Part shown: piece after piece, positions 6,429 through 14,206 of the stretch
Numbering within the stretch: the stretch's first letter is position 1
How the letters are laid out: the number at the start of each line of letters is the position of its first letter
The notes under the pieces: model-generated
Database searches by the model: none
The model's input: only the letters and a program-made list of their open reading frames with translations
Told to the model about the DNA's origin: nothing
Translations under genes and position numbers: made by a program
Assembly: GCA_016234065.1 (NCBI GenBank)
Contig: JACQLJ010000045.1
Coordinates: forward strand, 1-26,289
Source: Candidatus Pacearchaeota archaeon
GTDB taxonomy: Archaea > Nanobdellota > Nanobdellia > Pacearchaeales > GW2011-AR1
Length of the DNA: 26,289 nucleotides
Direction: 5' to 3'

Positions 6429-7976
6429 ATGGAATTTCTAAAAGATGTGTTCCCAAGGGAATATCAAAAGACAATTGCTGAAACTTGCCTCAAAAAAAAT
6501 TGCTTGGTAGTTATCCCAACAGGATTGGGAAAAACCCTCATTGCTTTGATTGTTGCAGTAGAAAGAATAAAGCAATACCCTTCTGAAAAGGTTTTATTCC
6601 TTGCTCCGACAAAGCCGCTAGTTGAGCAGCATTTTAAGTATTTCAAAGAACATTTAACAGAACTATTCGGTGAGATGCAATTTTTTACAGGAAATATAAA
6701 CCCAGAAAAAAGAAAAAAAATCTGGGAAAATTCCAATATTGTTTTTTCAACGCCGCAATGCATCGCGAATGATTTGAAAAATCAATTGTATGACTTAAAT
6801 GAAATTTGCTTACTTATTGAAGATGAAGCGCACAGGTGCCTTAATAATTATGATTACAACTATGTTGCGCAACAATACAAAATTCAAGCAAAGAACCAAA
6901 GGATCATCGGCCTCACCGCCTCGCCAGGAAGCGAGATGTCAAAAATAAAAGAAATCTGCAAAAACCTTTCTATTGAAGAAGTGGAATTAAGAACAAGAGA
7001 AAGCCCGGATGTTAAACCATACTTGCAAGAATTAAAATTTGAAAAAGTTCTTGTTGATTTTCCCATTGAATTTGAAAAAATCAGGGATGGCTTAAGAAAA
7101 ATCTTTAATGGATGCATTGATGAATTGCGTTCCAGAAGCGTGTTATTTGGCATATCGTCTAAAACAGAGCTAATAAAACTTCAAAAAAGAATTTCAATAT
7201 CATTATCTTCTGGAAACAAAAATTTTAATTACATTGCCGCTGCGAGTGTCTGCGCACGGGCGTTAAAATTACAGCACGCGCTTGAACTATTGGAGACGCA
7301 GACATTGAAAGGATTTGTTGAATACATGAGCCAATTATTAGAACAAGCGGAAAAAAAGCAGAGCAAAGCAGTGATTAAACTTACTTCAAGCAAAGAATTT
7401 ATTTCTTCATTAAAAATGGCTAAAGACGTCTTGGCAAAAGGCGTGGAACATCCAAAAATTGAAAAAACAATTGAAGTGGTAAAAAATGAAAATCTTGGCA
7501 GGGGAGGAAAAACCATTATTTTTACCCAGTTCAGGGATACTGCGTCGCTAATTTCAAAAAAAATAAGTGATGAACTAAAATTGAACTCAAAGATTTTTGT
7601 AGGGCAAGCAAAAAAAAAGAATACCGGATTGAATCAAAAAGAACAAAGAAAAATTCTTGATGAGTTTGCAGAAGGAAAAATAAATGTTCTTTGTGCGACA
7701 TGTATCGGTGAGGAAGGTATTGACATCCCTGAAGTTAATACGGTTGTATTCTATGAGCCAGTTGCCTCTGCAATCAGAACAATACAGCGTGCAGGAAGAA
7801 CAGCACGTCTGATGAAAGGAAAACTAATTATTTTAGTAACAAGAAAAACAAGGGATGAAAGTTATTATTACGTTTCAAAAGCCAAGGAGAAAAGAATGCA
7901 CTCTGCAATAAGCACGATAAAAGATGAATTAAAAGACAACGCCTTGGGAAAGCAGAAAACTTTTGGAGATTTTTAA
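6429..7976 (+). CDS. Hef/FANCM-type SF2 DNA helicase (stand-alone helicase half)
   Basis: 515 residues. Superfamily 2 helicase acting on stalled forks and branched DNA. Motifs: Walker A PTGLGKT at 30-36, motif Ia LAPTKPL about 58-64, DEAH box at 132-135, motif III TAS at 163-165, and motif VI QRAGRTAR at 453-460. Between the two RecA-like domains, about residues 205-345 form an all-helical charged insert of the kind found in Hef and FANCM. In many Euryarchaeota, Hef continues into an XPF-type ERCC4 nuclease in the same chain; here the protein stops after the helicase core. A separate nuclease gene lies 430 nt downstream, after a small membrane-protein gene, all three co-directional with gaps of only 6 and 3 nt. 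The helicase is therefore probably co-expressed with its nuclease partner. Start ATG 6429 fits the TATA box. Confidence 0.92.
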   Translation: MEFLKDVFPREYQKTIAETCLKKNCLVVIPTGLGKTLIALIVAVERIKQYPSEKVLFLAPTKPLVEQHFKYFKEHLTELFGEMQFFTGNINPEKRKKIWENSNIVFSTPQCIANDLKNQLYDLNEICLLIEDEAHRCLNNYDYNYVAQQYKIQAKNQRIIGLTASPGSEMSKIKEICKNLSIEEVELRTRESPDVKPYLQELKFEKVLVDFPIEFEKIRDGLRKIFNGCIDELRSRSVLFGISSKTELIKLQKRISISLSSGNKNFNYIAAASVCARALKLQHALELLETQTLKGFVEYMSQLLEQAEKKQSKAVIKLTSSKEFISSLKMAKDVLAKGVEHPKIEKTIEVVKNENLGRGGKTIIFTQFRDTASLISKKISDELKLNSKIFVGQAKKKNTGLNQKEQRKILDEFAEGKINVLCATCIGEEGIDIPEVNTVVFYEPVASAIRTIQRAGRTARLMKGKLIILVTRKTRDESYYYVSKAKEKRMHSAISTIKDELKDNALGKQKTFGDF

Positions 7977-7982
7977 ATTAAA

Positions 7983-8405
7983 ATGAGTTTTGAACTTTTT
8001 GGAATTAAAGATGTGGCCATATTTGATCTTTGGACCCTGATTCATATTCTAAGCGGGATATCAGTAGGTTATCTAATAATCCTTTTGCTAAAGAATAAAG
8101 GCGTTAATAAAAACAAAAGTGTCATAATTGGAATCTTATCTATGTTAGTGATAGCATATTTTTGGGAGTTAACAGAATACTTATCAGAAACAGGCATTTT
8201 TGGAAGCATTATAATGAATTGGTTTTATAGCGTAGAATTTCTTCCAAACAGATTATTGGTTGATCCTTTAACATTTTTATTTGGGTATTTTATTGTTTTA
8301 AAAAAACCAGTTACTTTTTATCCTGCTTTGATACTAAATTTAATCTGGCTTTCATTGAATATCTTTATATTTCCTGACGTAGTTTACCTACAACGTCTGA
8401 TATAA
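7983..8405 (+). CDS. Small membrane protein inserted between helicase and nuclease, unknown function
   Basis: 140 residues with about four hydrophobic segments (roughly 15-36, 46-62, 92-107, 113-130). Polar residues inside or beside the helices are suggestive of a conserved pattern: LIHILSG at about 19-25, YFWELTEYLSE at about 59-69, and NRLLVDPLTFLFGY at about 88-101. Such His / WExxE / Asp patterns recall small four-helix families of the YjdF (DUF2238) or VanZ type, but I could not identify the family with confidence. It begins 6 nt after the helicase stop and ends 3 nt before the nuclease start, with no Shine-Dalgarno motif at either junction, so it is almost certainly part of the same transcript. 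A link to DNA repair is not obvious; it may be a passenger. Confidence 0.7.
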   Translation: MSFELFGIKDVAIFDLWTLIHILSGISVGYLIILLLKNKGVNKNKSVIIGILSMLVIAYFWELTEYLSETGIFGSIIMNWFYSVEFLPNRLLVDPLTFLFGYFIVLKKPVTFYPALILNLIWLSLNIFIFPDVVYLQRLI

Positions 8406-8408
8406 AAA

Positions 8409-9092
8409 ATGAAAAATATATTTGATATTTTCTCTAAAAGAGCGATAAAAGAGAAGGAAAAGCCAAAGATACTTGTTGATTATAGAGAGAAGAATTCTTT
8501 GGTTATTTCTGAGCTCTTGTCTTTGGGCTTTGATGTTGAGATGCGGGAACTTAAAATTGGCGACTACATAATAAATGGCGTTATAATTGAAAGAAAAACT
8601 GTTCAGGATTTTGTATTTTCTATGAAAAGTGGGCGTCTAGTAAAACAATTAAGCGAGTTGAAGCAATGCGAGGAAAGATTGCTTTTTATTGAAGGCATTG
8701 ATGAACAGGATTTATATCAAAATGATTTTTCTGAGGAAGTTGTAGGAATGCACCCAAATTCAATCCGTGGGTTTTTGCTTTCAATCTTGCTGAAATACAA
8801 AGTGCCAATAATTTTCACTAAGAATTATCAGGACACAGCAAGATTTATGTCTGTCTTATCAAGAAAAAAATCCAAGGAACTTCCTTTGAATATGTCAAAA
8901 AAAACACTGAACAAAAAAGAAAGGATGCAGTTCATATTAGAAGGATTTCAGAGCATAGGACCAAAGACAGCTAAAAAACTGCTTAAAAAATTCAAGTCAA
9001 TAAGAAATATAATAAATGCAAGCCAGGAAGAACTGAAAAATGAAATAGGCAAGAAAGCAGAGTCGTTTAAATTGGTTGAAGAGGAATTTTAG
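8409..9092 (+). CDS. XPF/ERCC4-family structure-specific endonuclease with helix-hairpin-helix
   Basis: 227 residues. Cuts branched DNA such as flaps and forks next to the duplex junction. The nuclease core is complete: VDYRE with D24 at 23-27, GDY with D52 at 51-53, and the signature ERKTVQDF at 61-68. After a linker, residues about 170-225 form a helix-hairpin-helix region, with IGPKTAKKLL at about 183-192 as the clear first hairpin. The second hairpin is shortened and lacks a good G-x-G. The protein lacks the helicase half and resembles the short crenarchaeal XPF layout, which usually needs PCNA; I see no clear PIP-box at its C-terminus. It is the last gene of the helicase operon, and its stop interlocks with that of the convergent ThpR gene over four bases. 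Confidence 0.92.
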   Translation: MKNIFDIFSKRAIKEKEKPKILVDYREKNSLVISELLSLGFDVEMRELKIGDYIINGVIIERKTVQDFVFSMKSGRLVKQLSELKQCEERLLFIEGIDEQDLYQNDFSEEVVGMHPNSIRGFLLSILLKYKVPIIFTKNYQDTARFMSVLSRKKSKELPLNMSKKTLNKKERMQFILEGFQSIGPKTAKKLLKKFKSIRNIINASQEELKNEIGKKAESFKLVEEEF

Positions 9093-9616
9093 GCCTTATT
9101 AAGTTCAAAACTTTCTACAATTTCGTATCTCGGCCCTTTTGATGTTAATTCTGACTTTATGAGAAAGAATTGATTTACTTCAAACTTTATCTTTTTTATT
9201 TTTATCTTGATTAATTCTTCTAAAAATCTTTTTTTATTTTCAACCTTTTTTATCCTAGCTATGGTTACATGCCCCATAAATCTTTTTTCTCTTTTAAATA
9301 TTTCAGAAAGTTTTTCATCAATCTCTTTCTGAATTCCTTCGGCATTTTTTATATGAAGCCATACAATTCTTGGCGCATCTTTAGAGAAAACACCTATGGA
9401 ATCAATCTCAGCCAGAAATCTTCTTGATTTTAAAACTTTCAGTATTTCAACCACTTTTTTAGATGTCTCAAAATCAATTTCTCCTAAAAATTTTAATGTT
9501 AAATGTATGTTTTCAATTTCTGTTTTCTTTCCCAGAAATTTTGGCAGTTTTTCCTGAATTTTCTTGATTTCTTCTTTCAATATTTCAGGAAATTTAATCG
9601 CTATAAAAGCCCTCAT
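9089..9616 (-). CDS. thpR: RNA 2',3'-cyclic phosphodiesterase (2H superfamily, ThpR)
   Basis: 175 residues, normal length for the family. Opens 2',3'-cyclic phosphates on RNA; historically called 2'-5' RNA ligase. The two HxTx motifs that build the active site are both present: HLTL at 38-41 and HVTI at 116-119, each with the usual context (HLTLKFLGE and GHVTIARIK). The N-terminal RAFIAIKFP is also typical. It begins one base after the stop codon of the ureohydrolase gene, so the two are co-transcribed without a Shine-Dalgarno element. Its 3' end overlaps the convergent XPF nuclease gene by four bases. Role in the cell is probably tRNA splicing or RNA repair clean-up. Confidence 0.93.
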   Translation of the reverse strand: MRAFIAIKFPEILKEEIKKIQEKLPKFLGKKTEIENIHLTLKFLGEIDFETSKKVVEILKVLKSRRFLAEIDSIGVFSKDAPRIVWLHIKNAEGIQKEIDEKLSEIFKREKRFMGHVTIARIKKVENKKRFLEELIKIKIKKIKFEVNQFFLIKSELTSKGPRYEIVESFELNKA

Positions 9617-9617
9617 T

Positions 9618-10424
9618 TTATATTATTTCGCTGAGAATTTTTGCCCCTAATTTAATTGTCAAATTTCCTTTTTTCCTATCTGCTTCTGAATTTATTTCAA
9701 CAATATCAACTCCTCTTAAGTGCTTTATTTTTTTTATTCTTTGAATTAGATAAATAAACTCCCTGCTAGTCAAACCTCCTGGCTCTGGTTGAATTACAGA
9801 TGGGACAAATGCTAAGTCAATGATGCTAATATCAATTGAAACATATAATTCCTTACCAGAAGAAAATTCCATAATTGAATCGCATGTTTCTTCCAGATTT
9901 TCAAGAAGCTGAGTCATTTTAACTATTTTTACAAAATTGCTTTTTGCAAAAATAAATTCTTTTTCAGAAAAATTTCTTGCCCCGACAACCGCGAGATTTT
10001 CAGCAGGAAATCCAAAATCAATAACAGCCCTTAGCCACTCTTTGTTGTTAGGATTATCTGACGGCTCTGATAAATCAAGGTGGCTATCAAAAACAATCAA
10101 ACATGGCTTTTTTCCTAGATTTTTGCAATATTCTAAAAAAGCGCTAACAATTGGATGACTTATTGAATGATCCCCGCCTAAAAAAACAGCTCCTGGCTTT
10201 GTTTCAAAAATCTTCAAAGAACTTTTATAAATTAACTCATTCGCCTCTTTCAATTTTGAATTATCAACGTGAACCTCTTCCAAATCCAAAGAATTTATAC
10301 TTACTTTTTCTCCCGCCTCATTCAAAGAGATTTTTTTTAATTCACTTATCACTGCATTGCCTGAATTTCTACATCCACTTATTTTCTCCTTGTTATTTAC
10401 ACCCGGAACTTTAACTATAAACAT
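9618..10424 (-). CDS. Ureohydrolase (arginase/agmatinase family) with altered metal site
   Basis: 268 residues. Members hydrolyse guanidino groups (arginine, agmatine, formiminoglutamate) with two Mn ions. Family blocks present: GGDHS at 83-87 (His86), FDSHLDL at 112-118 with D113, H115 and D117, and QPEPGG at 212-217. The last aspartate pair, normally D-x-D, is SIDIS at 196-200: D198 is kept but the second ligand is Ser200. The following D-P-x-x-A-P-G is also changed to DLAFVPS. I checked these codons by hand in the DNA. The protein may bind one metal only, use a different substrate, or be inactive. Start ATG 10424 has a T/A-rich element about 25 nt upstream; thpR follows one base after its stop. 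Arginase fold is sure, reaction is not. Confidence 0.82.
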   Translation of the reverse strand: MFIVKVPGVNNKEKISGCRNSGNAVISELKKISLNEAGEKVSINSLDLEEVHVDNSKLKEANELIYKSSLKIFETKPGAVFLGGDHSISHPIVSAFLEYCKNLGKKPCLIVFDSHLDLSEPSDNPNNKEWLRAVIDFGFPAENLAVVGARNFSEKEFIFAKSNFVKIVKMTQLLENLEETCDSIMEFSSGKELYVSIDISIIDLAFVPSVIQPEPGGLTSREFIYLIQRIKKIKHLRGVDIVEINSEADRKKGNLTIKLGAKILSEII

Positions 10425-10445
10425 AAATTAAAAAAAGAATTTAGT

Positions 10446-10452
10446 TTTTAAG
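10446..10452 (-). promoter_or_regulatory. TATA-like element, ureohydrolase-thpR operon
   Basis: TTTTAAG on the + strand (CTTAAAA as read), centred 25 nt from ATG 10424. A weak match; shares the 83-bp divergent region with the pyrD promoter. Confidence 0.35.
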
Positions 10453-10479
10453 ATTAACCCAAATTCATAACAATAAAAA

Positions 10480-10486
10480 TTATATA
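10480..10486 (+). promoter_or_regulatory. TATA box, dihydroorotate dehydrogenase gene
   Basis: TTATATA centred about 25 nt before ATG 10508, one of the best TATA matches in the window and consistent with leaderless initiation. Confidence 0.6.
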
Positions 10487-10507
10487 CCAACAAATCAAAA
10501 TTTAGTT

Positions 10508-11614
10508 ATGAATGCGGCTAATTTAGCAAAAGTAGAAGGTTTGTTTCGTCCACTTGCCGTCAGAATTCTCCCAAAAAAGACGTTAGTTTCAATATACTCA
10601 AAAGCAAGATTAAATTTTATTGATAAATTAAATCACGACGTGCCTAAATCAATTTATCTCCCGCCTGAAAGATTTAACAGAATTTTATGGGGAATAAAAT
10701 TTCGCTCTCCAATTATGAACTCTGCGGGAATGTTCAAGAATGCAGAGTGTTATGAAGTAATGGAAAAACAGGGTGCGGGTGCTTACCTTGGAGGAACAGG
10801 AACATGGAATTCTAGAAAAGGCAATGAAAAAAATGAGATTTCGCTTCCATTCAGCCCTTATCCTTTGTCACATTCAGCATCAAACTGGCTTGGTCTGCCG
10901 AACGATGGCGACGAAGCAAATTCAAAAAAAGCAAGAGAAATGAAAAAAGGAAAAATGCCGATTGGCTGGAGTTTAATGGGCTCACCAAATTATGAAGGTG
11001 AGGAAAAATTAAAAAAACTTATAAAAAGCATGGTGGCATACGAAAAAGCAGGTGTTGATTTTTTGGAAATAAATGAAAGCTGCCCAAATACTTCTCACGG
11101 AAAGCCACAAGAAGACGACTTGGCAAATAGGTTAATTTATATCAATAAAAATTTCCTAAACAAAAGAAAAAGAACAGTTCCAGTGATTGTTAAATTCTCA
11201 AACGATACAAAACCAGAGCAAATCCCAGAACTTTTAAATCTGTTATTTGAAATGGGCTTTGATGGGGTGAATTTTGGAAATACATCAACTGATTATGAAT
11301 TAAGAAGAAAAGAAATAGATGTAAAAGAGGTAAGGGTTTTTGATTATTTCACAAAGACCTTTGGGGGCGGAGTAAGTGGAAAACCATTAAAAAATGATTC
11401 TTTAAAATTAGCAACGCTCGCAGTTAAACATTTAAAAAAAGCAAAACCAAAACAAGAGTTTCATGTTATAAGAACAGGTGGAATAGAGACCTGGGAAGAC
11501 ATTGAAGAATCAGAAAAAGCAGGTATATCAATGAATCAATGGTTTACAGGATACTTTGAATCATTTGCAAAACACAGCCATAGTATTTATAAAAAATTAT
11601 TAGAAGACCACTAA
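10508..11614 (+). CDS. pyrD: Dihydroorotate dehydrogenase family protein
   Basis: 368 residues. FMN-dependent oxidation of dihydroorotate to orotate, the fourth step of UMP synthesis. Visible family elements: PIMNSAGMFKN at about 68-78 (N-terminal FMN/substrate region), NESCPNTSHGKPQ at about 194-206 (catalytic loop, with Cys in the base position as in class 1 enzymes, whereas class 2 enzymes use Ser), VKFSND at about 228-233, GVSGKPLKND at about 294-303, and RTGGIETWEDIEE at about 323-335 (FMN phosphate-binding loop). The N-terminal 60 residues are longer than in compact class 1A enzymes and read like the N-terminal helices of class 2. No other pyrimidine gene is in the window, so the pathway context is missing. 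Stop codon interlocks with that of the convergent M16 peptidase gene. Confidence 0.85.
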   Translation: MNAANLAKVEGLFRPLAVRILPKKTLVSIYSKARLNFIDKLNHDVPKSIYLPPERFNRILWGIKFRSPIMNSAGMFKNAECYEVMEKQGAGAYLGGTGTWNSRKGNEKNEISLPFSPYPLSHSASNWLGLPNDGDEANSKKAREMKKGKMPIGWSLMGSPNYEGEEKLKKLIKSMVAYEKAGVDFLEINESCPNTSHGKPQEDDLANRLIYINKNFLNKRKRTVPVIVKFSNDTKPEQIPELLNLLFEMGFDGVNFGNTSTDYELRRKEIDVKEVRVFDYFTKTFGGGVSGKPLKNDSLKLATLAVKHLKKAKPKQEFHVIRTGGIETWEDIEESEKAGISMNQWFTGYFESFAKHSHSIYKKLLEDH

Positions 11615-12810
11615 TTTTCTGGGACAAGCGCAAAAAAACTATATTGCTTTATTCTCGCGAGGTCTTTGACTTCTTTTAATTTAACATTTTTAATATTCTT
11701 CTCAAAATCATAGAAATCCTCCGCTTTTCCATCTATTTCATGTTGGATTAAACTGTTCATCTGAGACAATGAATCTTCTGTTAATATTTTTTTATGTCCG
11801 ATTACCTGTTCTTTGATTTGCTTTAGTTCTCCCTCGTCTAAATCCTTTTCAACTTTTTTAAATTCATCCAAAATAAGATTCTTCACAATATTGACATTTT
11901 CTTTTTTTGTTCCTACCTTGATTATGTTGTAAGAAAAATTTTTGCTTGTGTTTGATTCGCCAGCGATCATGTAAGCAAGATTCCTTTTTTCTCTTATTTC
12001 AATAAACAATCTTGAGGACATTCCTCCTGCCATTAAAGCATTCAAAACTAGCGAAGCATAACTCCTCTTATCATCATAAAGGGGCGAATGTAAGGCAAAA
12101 ACTAAGATAGATTGGTCTAGCCCCTTTCTTTTTTCAATTTTTGATTGATTTCTTTTTGAAATTTTGAATTGAGAAATTTTTCCTTTTTGATTTCCAAAAT
12201 TTTTCTCTGTTATTTTTACAATTTTATCAAAATTAGCATTCCCAACAACACACAAAATCATATTATCTGGCTGATAAAATTGCTTGAATCTATTAATTAA
12301 TTTATTCCTATCAATTGAATTCATTGTTTCATATGTTCCAGATGCAGGCAATCCAAAGGGTTTGTTATAAAGAAGTGTGTGAATTTTATCTGAGGCATAT
12401 AAAGAGGGGTCATCTTTCCTCATTTTAATTTCTTCAAATATAACTTTTCTTTCTTTTTCAATTTCGCTTTCATCAAAAGCAGGGTTTTTTAAAATGTCAA
12501 ACAAAACATTTAACGCAACATTCATGCGATTGCTTGATATTTTTGAGAAATAAACAGTGTTTGATTCGGCTGTAAATGCATTTATAATTCCGCCATTTTT
12601 TTCTATTTCACGGGAAATCTGCTCCGCACTTCTTGTTTTTGTGCCTTTGAATAGCATATGCTCAATAAAGTGAGACACTCCTTTTTCTTTTTCATATTCG
12701 CTCATGCTGCCGCATTTAACAGCAATACCTATGCTAACAGAAGGTAAGTTTCTTTTTTCAAACAATACAGTCATTCCATTCTTCAGTATTTTTTTCTTAA
12801 ATCTATGCAT
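11611..12810 (-). CDS. M16 family zinc metallopeptidase
   Basis: 399 residues from ATG 12810. The open frame extends upstream to 12912, but that part overlaps the preceding gene, and an ATATATAA box at 12833-12840 lies 26 nt from 12810. Inverzincin motif HFIEH at 47-51 with the downstream zinc-ligand Glu in FEEIKM at about 127 (the usual spacing), so the N-terminal half is catalytically complete. The C-terminal half holds the non-catalytic partner domain, with SSRLFIEIREKRNLAY at about 271-286 supplying the expected R/Y substrate-clamp motif. This is the single-chain-half architecture of bacterial PqqL/YmxG-like and mitochondrial processing peptidases, which act as dimers on peptides. No signal peptide, so it is cytoplasmic. 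It follows the methyltransferase gene by 16 nt. Confidence 0.9.
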   Translation of the reverse strand: MHRFKKKILKNGMTVLFEKRNLPSVSIGIAVKCGSMSEYEKEKGVSHFIEHMLFKGTKTRSAEQISREIEKNGGIINAFTAESNTVYFSKISSNRMNVALNVLFDILKNPAFDESEIEKERKVIFEEIKMRKDDPSLYASDKIHTLLYNKPFGLPASGTYETMNSIDRNKLINRFKQFYQPDNMILCVVGNANFDKIVKITEKNFGNQKGKISQFKISKRNQSKIEKRKGLDQSILVFALHSPLYDDKRSYASLVLNALMAGGMSSRLFIEIREKRNLAYMIAGESNTSKNFSYNIIKVGTKKENVNIVKNLILDEFKKVEKDLDEGELKQIKEQVIGHKKILTEDSLSQMNSLIQHEIDGKAEDFYDFEKNIKNVKLKEVKDLARIKQYSFFALVPEN

Positions 12811-12826
12811 AGTAAAAAAATATGTG

Positions 12827-13621
12827 TTAGAGATATATAAATTTGATGTGGCTATTTTTTTTGAAAACAAAGAATTTTTCATCTCCAAATGAAAATTCAT
12901 CAAGCACTTCAAAATTCTCTTTTATAAAATTTAAGAACCAAATTCTTTTTGCACTAAATCTTTTCCTCTTTATCATACTTCTAGTGGCAAAACTTACCAC
13001 AATTTTTTCGCATATTTTGGATAATTCAGACAAAATCTCTTTTGAATAATCTCTTTTAATCATCTCCAAAGAATCAACCACTTTCAAAAGCAATGCAATT
13101 CTTGGTTTTTTGCTTTCTGAAATCACCTCTTTTAATTTTTCCAATTCAAATAAGCTTAAATGAATTGCTCTTGCCCTTGCTTTGTTTTTTTCAAAATAGA
13201 AATTCATCAAATCTGTAAATTGCCCCATTGATTCTATTGCAAGATAATCAACATCAAAACCCAAATCCTTGAAATAATTATATGAAAATCCGTTGACGCC
13301 AGAACCAAGGTCAATAATTGTTAATTTTCTCTCTTCATCTTTCAGAATTCTTGAATAAATATCTTTGTAATGTGTAAATCTTTCTCTTGATGAAAGATGC
13401 TTTTTCAAAACCCATTCTGGGCTTTTATATTTTAAATTTAATAATTTTCTGCTTCCAAAAGCTCCAAAAACCTTGTGAAGAAGTTCTCTGGTCAATTTTA
13501 TCTTCTCCAAATCACCAACATTTCTCTTCTGAAAATGATGGAATGCTATTTCAACATCTTTTTTAGGGAGATGAGAAAATTCTTTCTTCGCAGTAATCTT
13601 ATTATAAATTTCTTGATTCAT
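12827..13621 (-). CDS. SAM-dependent methyltransferase, FmrO/16S rRNA aminoglycoside-resistance-like
   Basis: 264 residues. Class I Rossmann methyltransferase: motif I IIDLGSGVNGFS at 102-113 and an acidic end of strand 2 at AIE (128-130). N-terminal helices precede it with HLSSRERFTHYKDIY at about 75-89. That combination (an S/T-RER-x-x-x-Y helix just before a D-L-x-x-G-x-N motif) is what I associate with the FmrO/ArmA-like 16S rRNA m7G methyltransferases of aminoglycoside producers. I regard this as a probable but unproved relationship. Its natural substrate in an archaeon could be rRNA or something else. Its start overlaps the stop of the upstream gene as ATGA, with a GAGGT ribosome-binding motif at 13628-13632, so the two are translationally coupled. 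The M16 gene promoter sits inside its last codons. Confidence 0.68.
   Translation of the reverse strand: MNQEIYNKITAKKEFSHLPKKDVEIAFHHFQKRNVGDLEKIKLTRELLHKVFGAFGSRKLLNLKYKSPEWVLKKHLSSRERFTHYKDIYSRILKDEERKLTIIDLGSGVNGFSYNYFKDLGFDVDYLAIESMGQFTDLMNFYFEKNKARARAIHLSLFELEKLKEVISESKKPRIALLLKVVDSLEMIKRDYSKEILSELSKICEKIVVSFATRSMIKRKRFSAKRIWFLNFIKENFEVLDEFSFGDEKFFVFKKNSHIKFIYL
12833..12840 (-). promoter_or_regulatory. TATA box of the M16 gene, inside the end of the methyltransferase gene
   Basis: ATATATAA on the + strand, centred about 26 nt from ATG 12810. It lies within the final codons of the upstream gene, giving the peptidase its own leaderless promoter. Confidence 0.5.
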
Positions 13622-14166
13622 TTCACAACCTCAAAGCCATTTTCTTTAATAAATTGTTCAAAAGGAATAAAGTATAGTTCTCCCTTATAAAAAACATAAT
13701 CTTTTGGACCTCTGTCTTTTACTTTTCTATCTAAATTATGAGCGAAGCTTTCTGTGGTTTTTCTGACTCTGATAATTCTTCGCATCATGTCGTCTGTCGC
13801 TATCTTAGGGTATCTTGAAATCTCATCAAAAATCGTGTAAACAGGATGTAATTTGGTAAAAATATCAAGAATTTCTTCATCTGAAGAAACATTTTGAGAT
13901 TTGTTAATCATTTCAAAAAAATAGTCGCATACTTCATTAAACATGTCTCCAGTCAATTTTTTCTGTAAAATTTCATGGAATTTATCCCCATTATCTTCGT
14001 CTTCATCATAATAAACAGCAACCCACCCGTCTTTGCTTTCATAAATTGTGTTTGAAAAACTGAAACCCACCCACCTCATAAGTTCATCTAAATCTCCTTT
14101 GTACCATCCTTTGACCATAATCAAAGAACACTCTCTTGTAAGATATTTTTTATATTTTTTATTCAT
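13618..14166 (-). CDS. Acidic protein of unknown function, coupled to the methyltransferase
   Basis: 182 residues, soluble, no signal peptide or membrane segment. Aromatic- and acidic-rich N-terminal half (YKKYLTRECSLIMVKGWYKG, then WVAVYYDEDEDN at about 48-59). The C-terminal half carries YFIPFEQFIKENGFEV and a basic stretch RRIIRVRKTTESFAHNLDR at about 128-146. The opening 'LTREcSLi...WY' pattern recalls segments found in proteins fused to PEP-utilising-enzyme domains, but those domains are absent here and I treat the likeness as weak. Start ATG 14166 has a TTTTAAAA box 25 nt upstream. The stop overlaps the methyltransferase start by four bases (ATGA), implying a shared function or at least fixed stoichiometry. 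No function assigned. Confidence 0.7.
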   Translation of the reverse strand: MNKKYKKYLTRECSLIMVKGWYKGDLDELMRWVGFSFSNTIYESKDGWVAVYYDEDEDNGDKFHEILQKKLTGDMFNEVCDYFFEMINKSQNVSSDEEILDIFTKLHPVYTIFDEISRYPKIATDDMMRRIIRVRKTTESFAHNLDRKVKDRGPKDYVFYKGELYFIPFEQFIKENGFEVVK

Positions 14167-14187
14167 TAGATTTTTAAGTTATTCATC

Positions 14188-14195
14188 TTTTAAAA
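14188..14195 (-). promoter_or_regulatory. TATA-like box, 182-aa gene / methyltransferase operon
   Basis: TTTTAAAA centred about 25 nt from ATG 14166. It lies in a 40-bp divergent region whose other side (TTTTTAAG near 14171-14178) is about 31 nt from the GTPase start. The two promoters may compete. Confidence 0.45.
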
Positions 14196-14206
14196 TATTG
14201 AGAAAT

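Noticed and set aside
12811..12912. 34-codon N-terminal extension of the M16 peptidase
   Set aside because: Overlaps the methyltransferase gene; the family N-terminus and TATA spacing both fit ATG 12810.
14048..14206. 53-codon N-terminal extension of the GTPase
   Set aside because: Antisense to the divergent 182-residue gene and unrelated to the family; ATG 14207 is a better start.
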